Origin: an uncultured Bacteroidota bacterium
GTDB taxonomy: Bacteria > Bacteroidota > Bacteroidia > Bacteroidales > P3
DNA length: 9,259 nucleotides
Direction: 5' to 3'
Assembly: GCA_900546465.1 (NCBI GenBank)
Contig: URCX01000078.1
Span: 1-9,259, forward strand
Shown here piece after piece: positions 1-5,923 of the stretch (the first letter of the stretch is position 1; each line of letters opens with the position of its first letter). The notes under the pieces were generated by a model, which was given only the letters and a program-made list of their open reading frames with translations, did not search any database and had not been told where the DNA came from. The translations under genes and the position numbers were made by a program.

Positions 1-1118
1 CCCTTGGCTTGAAGTGCTTGCAAGTAATCATAACTCTCCGGAGAGAAAGGCAACTGGTGGGCAATCAGCAGGTCGATTTGCGTATTGGTCAACTTGTTTC
101 GCTCTGAGAACAGTTGCGTTTCCACATTATAATTCTTATTCTTGGAAATACTTTGCTTTATTGCGGAAATATCGGGATGCGGAACGGCAGCCAAAAGAAC
201 TATGTTTTGACGGGAATCCAATATCTCGACAAAAAATTCTCTCACATTGTTCGCTCTATTTGCTTCGTTTTCGCATTCGGCAAGTTTAAGCGTAAATTTA
301 TGAACGCCGGCTTTGGAACAAGATGTTTTGAAAGGCAGGGTCAGAGAATATTTGTCTCCATTTATGGAAATAGGTTTTGAAAACAATACTTTGTCTTCAT
401 GAAACAGTTGCAATGTTGTGCTTTGTCCGTCTGCTTTAAGTGCCTTGACCGTTATTTCCATGGGAAACTCATCGTCCATATATGCTATCTTGTTGCAACG
501 AACATTGCTTATGGCGAGGTCTCTCCTCCGAGTGGTATCTCCAAGTGCCAAAGTAAAAATCGGAATGTCTGTTTGCTCGCAGAAATTCAACGGATTGGCT
601 CCTGTGGTGTTTATTCCGTCGGTGGCAAGTACTATTGCCGAGAGGTTTTGTCCCGAATGTTCATAACGTATCTCCTCCAAGCATTTTGCAATGTCCGTTT
701 GCGTCCCGTTGAATCGGAATGGATTCTTATCTTTCTCCGTATCGACTTCCTCGCTTTGCGTAGAAAATCTTCTAATCCTCACATCGAAATGCTTTTTCAG
801 CTTTTCGCCGAATTTCAACAACTCTTTCGTATAATCGGAACGATAATAAAGAGAATCCTTTGTGAGAACAAGTGATGAGGAATTGTCTTGTGCAATGACC
901 ACTATCGGTTTTTCGCTTCTATGAACAGAGGTCTTAATTACCGGAGAAAGCAGAAGAAACAATATTAGAAGTAAAGACAGAAAACGAAAAACGGCAAGAG
1001 TGTTCCTCTGTTTTGCCGAGTATGTCGTATTCTTGTTGAAAAAGTATGCAAAATAGGTGATTGCCGCAGCGAAAAGCAATATTGGAAGAAGCCAAAGTAA
1101 GGAATATTCCGTGAACAT
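1..1118 (-). CDS. Membrane-anchored VWA-domain protein (3' end outside window)
   Basis: An uninterrupted frame of 372 codons runs from an ATG at 1118 off the left edge, so the C-terminus is missing. The protein begins with two hydrophobic segments (about residues 7-27 and 41-61), the second ending in LLSPV. A von Willebrand A-like domain follows, with a MIDAS-type metal site: DNSSS at 78-82 (the DxSxS form), threonines T139/T141 in NGTQTD, and ATDG at 165-168. After about residue 200 comes an apparently beta-rich region beginning LAISNV. This layout matches a Bacteroidota family of VWA membrane proteins that I recall as usually over 600 residues. Its role is not established; VWA domains generally mediate metal-dependent protein contacts. 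The start lies 4 bases after the TGA of the upstream TerB-DnaJ gene, which suggests translational coupling. Fold and orientation are well supported by the sequence; function is unknown. Confidence 0.85.
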   Translation of the reverse strand, partial: MFTEYSLLWLLPILLFAAAITYFAYFFNKNTTYSAKQRNTLAVFRFLSLLLILFLLLSPVIKTSVHRSEKPIVVIAQDNSSSLVLTKDSLYYRSDYTKELLKFGEKLKKHFDVRIRRFSTQSEEVDTEKDKNPFRFNGTQTDIAKCLEEIRYEHSGQNLSAIVLATDGINTTGANPLNFCEQTDIPIFTLALGDTTRRRDLAISNVRCNKIAYMDDEFPMEITVKALKADGQSTTLQLFHEDKVLFSKPISINGDKYSLTLPFKTSCSKAGVHKFTLKLAECENEANRANNVREFFVEILDSRQNIVLLAAVPHPDISAIKQSISKNKNYNVETQLFSERNKLTNTQIDLLIAHQLPFSPESYDYLQALQAK

Positions 1119-1122
1119 GGTA

Positions 1123-1836
1123 TCAATTTATATGGCGTTCCTTTTTGATTTTATCGTATGCGTTGTTTATTTCCTTGAACTTCTCGTTGGCTGCCCGTTG
1201 TGCATCTTCTCCAAGATTGGCAACCTTATCAGGGTGATATTTTATGCACATCCGCTTGTAGGCTTTCTTTATTTCCTCATCGGCAGCGTTCTTATCCACC
1301 TGCAAAATCACGTATGCGGAATCCGTTACCTCGAAATACATTGCCTCAATGCTCCGATAGTCCGCAGTAGATAAGCCTATAAGGTTGGCAATACGTTCGA
1401 TCAAATCTCTTTCGTTTCGAGAGCATTCCGTGTCCGCAACAGCTATGCCGAAAAGATAGTGAAGCAGTTGCAGTTTGGTTGCATACGGGAAAGCGATACG
1501 TATCTTCTCGCAAGCCTGATAAACATCTATGTTCTTATCCAAGAGTTGGCGGAGAATGTCCAGCTTGTTTTGTAAATTCTCTTTGCCGAAGTTTTTAGCG
1601 AAGAAATCTTTCACAAAGTTCAATTCGCTTTTCATAACCCTTCCATCTGCCTTCATTACAGCGGCTGTCAATATCAGCAAACCCATAACGAAGTCTCCGT
1701 GCTGCTCTCCTTCGACATACTCTTTCTTAACCATTTTCTCCAAAAGCGAACCGACCGCAAAGCCGATTACACCTCCGAATATGCCGCCTCCGAAAGCAAC
1801 ACCCAAAATTCCTCCTATCCATTTGAATAAACCCAT
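1123..1836 (-). CDS. TerB-DnaJ domain co-chaperone (DjlA-like)
   Basis: This 237-residue protein has three parts. Residues 8-34 are a glycine-rich hydrophobic segment (GGILGVAFGGGIFGGVIG) that probably inserts in or associates with the membrane. Residues about 46-158 resemble a TerB helical domain, with acidic turns KADGRV (62-67) and ADTECSRNERD (134-144). Residues about 173-234 are a J-domain with the essential HPD tripeptide at 201-203 and flanking helices rich in K and A. J-domains stimulate the ATPase of DnaK/Hsp70, so this should be a DnaK co-chaperone acting at the inner membrane. Order and length resemble E. coli DjlA (about 270 residues), although the J-domain here is followed by only a few residues. 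An AAGGAG sits directly against the ATG with no spacer, so it is unlikely to act as a normal ribosome binding site. The gene is the first of a probable two-gene operon with the VWA protein. Confidence 0.9.
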   Translation of the reverse strand: MGLFKWIGGILGVAFGGGIFGGVIGFAVGSLLEKMVKKEYVEGEQHGDFVMGLLILTAAVMKADGRVMKSELNFVKDFFAKNFGKENLQNKLDILRQLLDKNIDVYQACEKIRIAFPYATKLQLLHYLFGIAVADTECSRNERDLIERIANLIGLSTADYRSIEAMYFEVTDSAYVILQVDKNAADEEIKKAYKRMCIKYHPDKVANLGEDAQRAANEKFKEINNAYDKIKKERHIN

Positions 1837-1865
1837 CTCCTTATTATTTCTATGTAAACGCCCTG

Positions 1866-1873
1866 CAAAGATA
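1866..1873 (-). promoter_or_regulatory. Candidate -7 box of the djlA-like/VWA operon
   Basis: On the minus strand TATCTTTG matches the Bacteroidota -7 consensus TAnnTTTG and lies about 30 bases before the ATG at 1836. No clear TTTG is seen 19-21 bases upstream; the nearest T-rich match is poor. The promoter is therefore weak or needs an activator. The predicted leader is about 20-25 bases. Confidence 0.55.
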
Positions 1874-1973
1874 GTCTTTTTCGACGAAAGAGAAGAAAAT
1901 CGGCTGTTTAAGAATACAATATTTCTCAGAATTTGACTTTATACGAAAATGCCGCAGGTAATGCCCGTTGCTT

Positions 1974-1994
1974 TATTCTTCTCTTAGAAGAATA
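1974..1994. repeat. AT-rich inverted repeat, 9-bp stem
   Basis: TATTCTTCT pairs perfectly with AGAAGAATA around a 3-base CTT loop. It is not followed by a T-tract on either strand, so it does not look like a terminator. It may be an operator or simply a chance AT-rich hairpin. No function can be assigned. Confidence 0.4.
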
Positions 1995-2223
1995 TGATGA
2001 TGTTCTCCTATTGTACTCTGTCGGAACCTCTGAGAAAACACATATAATTACAGAGGCAAAGATTGTTACAGTATTTCCGTTGCTTACATATAAAGATTTG
2101 TTCGGCAAGACTGCCCAAGCATAACTTTCTTCCGCACTATTCTCTTATTCCTATGCAATTCAAAAATATAAAGTCCGTTCAATACTGCATAAATAGACCT
2201 TTGCTTATAGAACTGTAAGGAAG

Positions 2224-2260
2224 CGGAAAAAACAAATGTCGGAAAAAATTATCGGAAAAA
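2224..2260 (+). repeat. Three CGGAAAAA motifs upstream of the regulator
   Basis: CGGAAAAA(A) occurs at 2224-2232, 2240-2248 and 2253-2260, about 60-110 bases before the predicted transcription start of the hemerythrin-LuxR gene. Centre spacing is 16 and 13 bases, so the copies are not on one helical face. They could be binding sites or A-tract bending elements. The repeat is seen directly; the role is a guess. Confidence 0.4.
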
Positions 2261-2280
2261 GGATAAGGAAAGAAGTGTAT

Positions 2281-2312
2281 CGGCATTGCAATGCGGCTTC
2301 ATGCCGATTTTT
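2281..2312 (+). promoter_or_regulatory. Palindrome and hairpin at the regulator promoter
   Basis: GCATTGCAATGC (2283-2294) is a perfect 12-bp palindrome occupying about -47 to -36 relative to the predicted start, where the -33 box would be. It lies inside a second inverted repeat, CGGCAT (2281-2286) with ATGCCG (2301-2306), followed by TTTTTT at 2308-2313. The palindrome fits a dimeric regulator site, possibly autoregulatory. The outer repeat with its T-run could also act as a weak terminator for transcription coming from upstream. The sequence alone does not separate these readings. Confidence 0.5.
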
Positions 2313-2315
2313 TCA

Positions 2316-2323
2316 TACCTTTG
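2316..2323 (+). promoter_or_regulatory. -7 box of the hemerythrin-LuxR regulator gene
   Basis: TACCTTTG is a full match to TAnnTTTG, 17 bases before the ATG. A start about 6-7 bases further on leaves a leader of only 10-12 bases with no Shine-Dalgarno sequence. No TTTG is present at the expected -33 position; the GCATTGCAATGC palindrome ends there instead, which suggests activator dependence. Confidence 0.65.
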
Positions 2324-2340
2324 CATAAAATCAAAATGCG

Positions 2341-3303
2341 ATGAACGGTATTTACTTTGAGACAGACCGATTGTATGATGTGATATGCGAGAACTTCAAA
2401 TTGTTATGTGTAGTATCTCGTTTCGGAATAGACTGTGGTTTCGGGGATAAGACGATAGAACAAATTTGTGATGAGAGGGAAATAGATTGCAATACCTTTC
2501 TTGCTGTCGTAAATTTCCATACGGAGGCTCGGCAATACTCATTGCCTGCGGTCAGACTGTCGCTCAAATGTCTTTGCGACTATCTCCAAAACAGCCATGC
2601 TTATTATCTTAGTTTTATTCTGCCTTCCATAAGACGCAAACTTCTTGAAGCTCTCGGCTCTCTTACAAACAACGAAGCGGCTTTCATGATTATACGGTTT
2701 TATGACGAGTACTGTGTTTTCGTTCGCAAACACATGGAACGGGAAGAGAAAGAGGTGTTTCCATACGTGGATTCTCTTTTGCAAGGAAAAAGAAGGGGAC
2801 AGATAAGTCTTGAAATGGCTCTTATGCACCGCTCGCCTTTGGAAAATAAATTGGCGGATTTGAAGAAGCTTATCATCAAATTCTACAACGGACAAACGGA
2901 TAGAACGCTTTTAAGTTCGGTTCTTTATGATATATTCCTGTTTGAGGAAGATCTTATGTGCCATTGCAAAATGGAAACCATATTATTCGTTGAAGAAGTG
3001 AAGCGATTAGAGGAAAGAAACCTAAAAAATCCTGCAACGAATGAAGCAAATAGAGCAAAAGAATCAGAGGGCTTGAGCGAGAGAGAGAAAGAGGTGATTT
3101 GTTGTGTGGTTCAAGGTATGAGCAACAAAGCGATTGCGGATAAGTTGTTCATATCCGTGAATACTGTAACCACGCACAGAAGGAACATAGCAAGGAAAAC
3201 GGATATACATTCTTCGGCAGCTCTTACGCTATATGCAATAATGAACGGGCTTATAACCATGGAGGAAATCAATTTGAAGAATGCCATGAATGCTCCACGT
3301 TAA
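2341..3303 (+). CDS. Hemerythrin (Ric/YtfE-like) sensor fused to a LuxR-type HTH regulator
   Basis: This 320-residue protein is a probable single-component transcription factor. Residues about 20-60 resemble the ScdA/YtfE N-terminal domain (SRFGIDCGFGDKTIEQIC), but the adjacent cysteine pair typical of YtfE is not kept. Residues about 76-222 form a hemerythrin-like four-helix bundle with all six expected diiron ligands: H86, H131 and E135 (HxxxE), H163, and H208 and E212 (HxxxE). Residues 244-303 are a LuxR-family helix-turn-helix with the usual LSEREKEV, GMSNKAIADKL and S-NTV-TH-R-I motifs. There are 12 cysteines, including CLC at 77-79 and CC at 254-255. YtfE/Ric proteins repair iron-sulphur clusters after nitric oxide stress, so iron, NO, oxygen or redox sensing is a reasonable inference. 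There is no phosphoreceiver domain. The gene stands alone, with its own promoter and a terminator after it. Domain calls are firm; signal and targets are unknown. Confidence 0.9.
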   Translation: MNGIYFETDRLYDVICENFKLLCVVSRFGIDCGFGDKTIEQICDEREIDCNTFLAVVNFHTEARQYSLPAVRLSLKCLCDYLQNSHAYYLSFILPSIRRKLLEALGSLTNNEAAFMIIRFYDEYCVFVRKHMEREEKEVFPYVDSLLQGKRRGQISLEMALMHRSPLENKLADLKKLIIKFYNGQTDRTLLSSVLYDIFLFEEDLMCHCKMETILFVEEVKRLEERNLKNPATNEANRAKESEGLSEREKEVICCVVQGMSNKAIADKLFISVNTVTTHRRNIARKTDIHSSAALTLYAIMNGLITMEEINLKNAMNAPR

Positions 3304-3428
3304 GTCTGCATTTCTTCCTGCTAATCTTGCAACAAAACTTTATTTGAAAAATATAATAACCGCATTTGACCTCCTTAGAACAAATGCGGTTTGTTTGAAT
3401 ATCGGAAAGGACAAATCAAGTCTGCATT
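3302..3428 (+). repeat. 11-bp direct repeat flanking the terminator
   Basis: AAGTCTGCATT occurs at 3302-3312, overlapping the stop codon of the regulator gene, and again at 3418-3428, just upstream of the EF-G2 promoter. The two copies bracket the terminator hairpin. They could be paired binding sites, a small duplication, or chance. No mobile element lies between them. Confidence 0.4.
3358..3397 (+). terminator. Terminator hairpin after the regulator gene
   Basis: AACCGCATTTG (3358-3368) pairs perfectly with CAAATGCGGTT (3381-3391), giving an 11-bp stem and a 12-base loop. The tail TTGTTTG is only moderately T-rich. The hairpin lies 55 bases after the stop codon and before the EF-G2 promoter, so it probably insulates the two transcription units. 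Confidence 0.75.
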
Positions 3429-3446
3429 AAATTTTGCGGAAAATAA

Positions 3447-3478
3447 TTTGGAGGGAAAAGAAAATATACTTACCTTTG
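3447..3478 (+). promoter_or_regulatory. Consensus Bacteroidota promoter of the EF-G2 gene
   Basis: TTTG (3447-3450), a 20-base spacer and TACCTTTG (3471-3478) match the phylum's housekeeping promoter in both boxes and spacing. The predicted start near 3484 gives a leader of about 39 bases. This leader contains ATG-AAA-TAA (3484-3492) and a GGAG at 3514-3517, seven bases or less before the real ATG. Confidence 0.85.
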
Positions 3479-3522
3479 CTATCATGAAATAATCTTATTA
3501 CAAACTTAAATACGGAGCAAAT

Positions 3523-5661
3523 ATGAAGATTTATCACACATCTGAAATCAAGAACATTGCCCTCTTGGGCGGAGCAAAATCCGGCAAAACGACTTTGGCG
3601 GAAAGCATGGCTTTTGAGGGAAAAGCCATAAGCAGAAGAGGTGTTGTTGAAGATGGCAACACGGTATCGGATTATAGGGAAATAGAAATCGAAAGGAAGG
3701 GTTCGGTGGTTTCAAGTCTTATGTATGCCGAATACAACAACAAAAAGATTAACATCATTGACGCACCCGGTTACTCGGATTACCAAGGAGAGGTGGTTGC
3801 AGCCCTGAATGTCGCAGAGACAGCGGTGGTTGTAATAAATTCTCAAATAGGTGTGGAAGTGGGAACGGAGATTGCGTTCCGTCATACGTCGGCAATGGCA
3901 ATTCCTTTGATGTTCGCAATGAATCAACTCGACCATGAGAAAGCGGACTTCGAGGAACAAATCAAAGAATTGAAAGACTTCTTCGGTGAGAAGATAACAA
4001 TAGTACAGTATCCGGTCAATCAGGGAACGGGCTTCGATTGTTTCATCGATTTGATAATGCAAAAGATGTACAAATACCCTAAGGGCGACGGCAATCCTGA
4101 GATTTCACCTATACCGGACAGCGAAAAGGAGAAAGCGGAGCAACTCAGGTTGGCTTTGGTGGAGAATGCGGCTTCCGGTTCGGACGATTTGATGGAAAAA
4201 TACTTTGATAACGGAGATTTGGCAATAGATGAGGTAAGACGTGGTTTGAGATTGGGTATGGCCGCAAGGAATGTGTTCCCCGTTTTGTGCGTATCGGCAA
4301 AAGAGAACATAGGTGTAAGCAGATTATTGGAGTTTATAACTTTCAATGTGCCGTCTCCGACAGAGGCTCTTCACACAAAAACACTCGTTTCGGGCGAAAA
4401 AATAAAATATGACGAGGCTTTGCCTACAACTCTCTTCGTTTTCAAGACCGCAAACGAAGCTCATGTGGGAAATATCGCTTATATGAAGGTGATGAACGGT
4501 GAGTTGACAGAAGGAATGGACGTTATAAATTCGGACAATGAGGGAAAAGAAAGAATATCGCAGGTTTTCGTCAACTCGGGCAAGAACAGAGAAAAGATAA
4601 ACAAGGCTTCGGCAGGAGATATTGTCTCTACGATGAAGTTGAAAGACGTAAAAACGAACGCAACTCTCACTTCGGCAAAGAATATGGGCGACCGCTTAAA
4701 CCCTATCAAGTTCCCTGAACCTATATATAGCACAGCAATAAAAGCTGTTGAGGTTTCCGATGAGGAGAAACTCGGCATTGCCTTAAACGAATACGCTTCC
4801 AATGATTGTTCTTTAAGGGTCGAGGTGAACAAGGAGTTGAAACAGACTATTGTGAAAGGAATGGGAGAATACCATATCAATACATTGAAATGGTATTTGG
4901 ATAATGTGTATAAGATTTCCACCGAATTGTCTGCACCGAAAATCCCTTACAGAGAGACCATAACCAAAAGTGCGGAGGCTTCTTACCGACATAAGAAACA
5001 ATCCGGCGGAGCCGGTCAGTTCGCTGAGGTTTCTCTTATGATAGAACCATATTACGAGGGAATGCAGCAGCAAAAGAAATACCCTATACGTAATACCGAG
5101 GAGGTGGCTTTGGCATGGGGCGGAAAATTAGTGTTCAATAACTGCATAGTAGGAGGAGCTATTGACGCAAGGTTCATGCCTGCCATATTAAAAGGTATAA
5201 TGGAAAAAATGGAAGAGGGACCGTTGACGGGTTCATACGCAAGAGACATAGTTGTAAATGTCTTTGATGGTAAGATGCACCCTGTCGATAGTAACGAATT
5301 GGCGTTCAAACTTGCGGGACGTAATGCTTTCAAGGACGCTTTCCGCAACGCAGCTCCCAAAATACTCGAACCTATATATGATATGGAAATTCTTGTCCCT
5401 TCGGAACTGATGGGCGGTGTGATGACGGATTTACAGACACGTCGTGCGATAGTTACAGGCATGGATGCAGAGGGAATGAACACCGTAATACGTGCAAAAG
5501 TTCCTTTGGCAGAAATGTACCGCTACTCCACAGCATTATCCTCCGTCACTTCGGGCAGAGGTATTTATTCCATGCAGTTTGCCGAATACGAAGCAGTGCC
5601 TTCGGACGTTCAAACCAAGTTGCTGAAGACTTACGAAGACGAGACGAAAGACGAGGAATAA
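3523..5661 (+). CDS. fusA2: Elongation factor G paralogue, EF-G2 type
   Basis: This 712-residue protein has the full five-domain EF-G layout: G domain about 8-275, II about 296-390, III about 400-475, IV about 476-600 and V about 603-690. EF-G moves tRNA and mRNA through the ribosome. The P-loop GGAKSGKT (16-23), the G4 motif as NQLD (134-137) and SAK (258-260) are present. The switch II motif normally written DTPGH is DAPGY (80-84), so the catalytic histidine is Y84. The switch I RGIT motif is replaced by RKGSV (58-62). The domain IV tip keeps HPVDS with H586, the translocation histidine, and QSGGAGQ (493-499) is conserved. The protein ends in an acidic tail. These features match the EF-G2 paralogue of Bacteroides thetaiotaomicron, reported to support translocation without GTP hydrolysis and to matter in carbon starvation and gut colonisation. 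Orthology is inferred from these motifs; it is clearly not the housekeeping EF-G. It has its own strong promoter. Confidence 0.92.
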   Translation: MKIYHTSEIKNIALLGGAKSGKTTLAESMAFEGKAISRRGVVEDGNTVSDYREIEIERKGSVVSSLMYAEYNNKKINIIDAPGYSDYQGEVVAALNVAETAVVVINSQIGVEVGTEIAFRHTSAMAIPLMFAMNQLDHEKADFEEQIKELKDFFGEKITIVQYPVNQGTGFDCFIDLIMQKMYKYPKGDGNPEISPIPDSEKEKAEQLRLALVENAASGSDDLMEKYFDNGDLAIDEVRRGLRLGMAARNVFPVLCVSAKENIGVSRLLEFITFNVPSPTEALHTKTLVSGEKIKYDEALPTTLFVFKTANEAHVGNIAYMKVMNGELTEGMDVINSDNEGKERISQVFVNSGKNREKINKASAGDIVSTMKLKDVKTNATLTSAKNMGDRLNPIKFPEPIYSTAIKAVEVSDEEKLGIALNEYASNDCSLRVEVNKELKQTIVKGMGEYHINTLKWYLDNVYKISTELSAPKIPYRETITKSAEASYRHKKQSGGAGQFAEVSLMIEPYYEGMQQQKKYPIRNTEEVALAWGGKLVFNNCIVGGAIDARFMPAILKGIMEKMEEGPLTGSYARDIVVNVFDGKMHPVDSNELAFKLAGRNAFKDAFRNAAPKILEPIYDMEILVPSELMGGVMTDLQTRRAIVTGMDAEGMNTVIRAKVPLAEMYRYSTALSSVTSGRGIYSMQFAEYEAVPSDVQTKLLKTYEDETKDEE

Positions 5662-5674
5662 GTCTCACAAAAAT

Positions 5675-5733
5675 AAAACGGCGTTTCGTCAACAACGAAA
5701 CGCCGAAATAATTTCATAGAACGCCGTTTTATT
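5675..5733 (+). terminator. Probable terminator after the EF-G2 gene
   Basis: Two pairings are possible. CGGCGTTTCGT (5679-5689) with ACGAAACGCCG (5695-5705) makes an 11-bp stem with a 5-base loop but has no T-tract on the plus strand. AAAACGGCGTT (5675-5685) with AACGCCGTTTT (5720-5730) has the classic A-tract, GC stem and T-tract form. On the minus strand the first hairpin is followed by TTTTATTTTTG, a good terminator, but no minus-strand gene is visible nearby. Confidence 0.7.
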
Positions 5734-5749
5734 GAATTAAAACGGCGTT
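5720..5749 (+). repeat. Second hairpin, 12-bp perfect stem
   Basis: AACGCCGTTTTA (5720-5731) pairs perfectly with TAAAACGGCGTT (5738-5749) around the loop TTGAAT. It competes with the longer terminator pairing for the 5720-5731 arm. No T-tract follows. It could stabilise the 3' end of the EF-G2 transcript or modulate termination. Confidence 0.7.
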
Positions 5750-5773
5750 TCCTTAATGCCTTGAAAGACAATA

Positions 5774-5793
5774 CTGTTTTGAAAACCTGTTTT
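5774..5793 (+). promoter_or_regulatory. Overlapping palindromes upstream of the secreted-protein promoter
   Basis: GTTTTGAAAAC (5776-5786) and AAAACCTGTTTT (5782-5793) are two overlapping palindromes built on a repeated CTGTTTT. They lie about 90-105 bases before the predicted start of the next gene. A regulator site is possible, but AT-rich symmetry of this kind also arises by chance. Confidence 0.35.
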
Positions 5794-5843
5794 CGTCTTG
5801 TAAAAAAGAAAATCAATGATTGCGATGTTTTTCCTCTACTTGT

Positions 5844-5874
5844 TTTGCAGTATTGCAATTTTTTCGTACCTTTG
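5844..5874 (+). promoter_or_regulatory. Consensus promoter of the T9SS secreted-protein gene
   Basis: TTTG (5844-5847), a 19-base spacer and TACCTTTG (5867-5874) match the Bacteroidota promoter. The start should fall near 5881, leaving a leader of about 43 bases before the ATG at 5924. This position excludes an upstream in-frame ATG at 5816 as the translation start. No strong Shine-Dalgarno sequence is seen. Confidence 0.85.
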
Positions 5875-5923
5875 CCACCTTAAACGTATAGTGGATTTAA
5901 TTGGAAATAAACGAGAATACATT

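Larger units (their letters stand above)
1837..2340. other. Divergent intergenic region, about 500 bases
   Basis: This gap separates the minus-strand djlA-like gene from the plus-strand regulator. It holds the djlA-side -7 box, an AT-rich hairpin (1974-1994), three CGGAAAAA motifs (2224-2260), a palindrome (2283-2294) and the regulator's -7 box (2316-2323). Two overlapping antisense frames of about 60 codons (minus 1926-2108 and plus 1933-2124, the latter from TTG) have no recognisable domain and no convincing start signal. I do not call either as a gene. No tRNA or known RNA was recognised. Confidence 0.6.
5674..5751 (+). repeat. 14-bp direct repeat with an inverted copy between
   Basis: TAAAACGGCGTTTC occurs exactly at 5674-5687 and 5738-5751. 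An inverted copy of its first 12 bases, AACGCCGTTTTA, lies between at 5720-5731, and another inverted part, ACGAAACGCCG, at 5695-5705. The middle copy can therefore pair with either outer copy. No coding frame covers this stretch. Confidence 0.85.

Noticed and set aside
14..875. Several plus-strand frames across the left end.
   Set aside because: They are shadows. The minus strand carries one continuous 372-codon frame with transmembrane segments and a VWA metal site.
2057..2064. Minus-strand AATCTTTG as a second promoter for the djlA-like operon.
   Set aside because: The first base mismatches TAnnTTTG, there is no -33 box, and a better -7 box lies closer to the gene at 1866-1873.
1926..2124. 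Overlapping short frames on both strands (about 60 codons each) in the divergent gap; the minus one ends in FSYKVKF, reminiscent of an outer-membrane barrel end.
   Set aside because: No upstream domain, no initiation signal, and the plus frame begins with TTG. The ending is too short to prove a remnant gene. Each frame is probably chance or the shadow of the other.
2196..2312. Possible small RNA from GACCTTTG (2196-2203) to the hairpin with T-run at 2281-2313.
   Set aside because: The -7 match starts with GA instead of TA and no -33 box is seen. The hairpin is better explained as part of the regulator's promoter.
5769..5855. Inverted repeat CAATACTG (5769-5776) and CAGTATTG (5848-5855) around the T9SS gene promoter.
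   Set aside because: Arms are 8 bases long and 71 bases apart in AT-rich DNA, so chance is a sufficient explanation.
5816..5923. Upstream extension of the secreted protein to the ATG at 5816, or to GTG at 5891.
   Set aside because: The consensus promoter at 5844-5874 lies within the longer extension, and both extensions would put extra residues ahead of a standard signal peptide.
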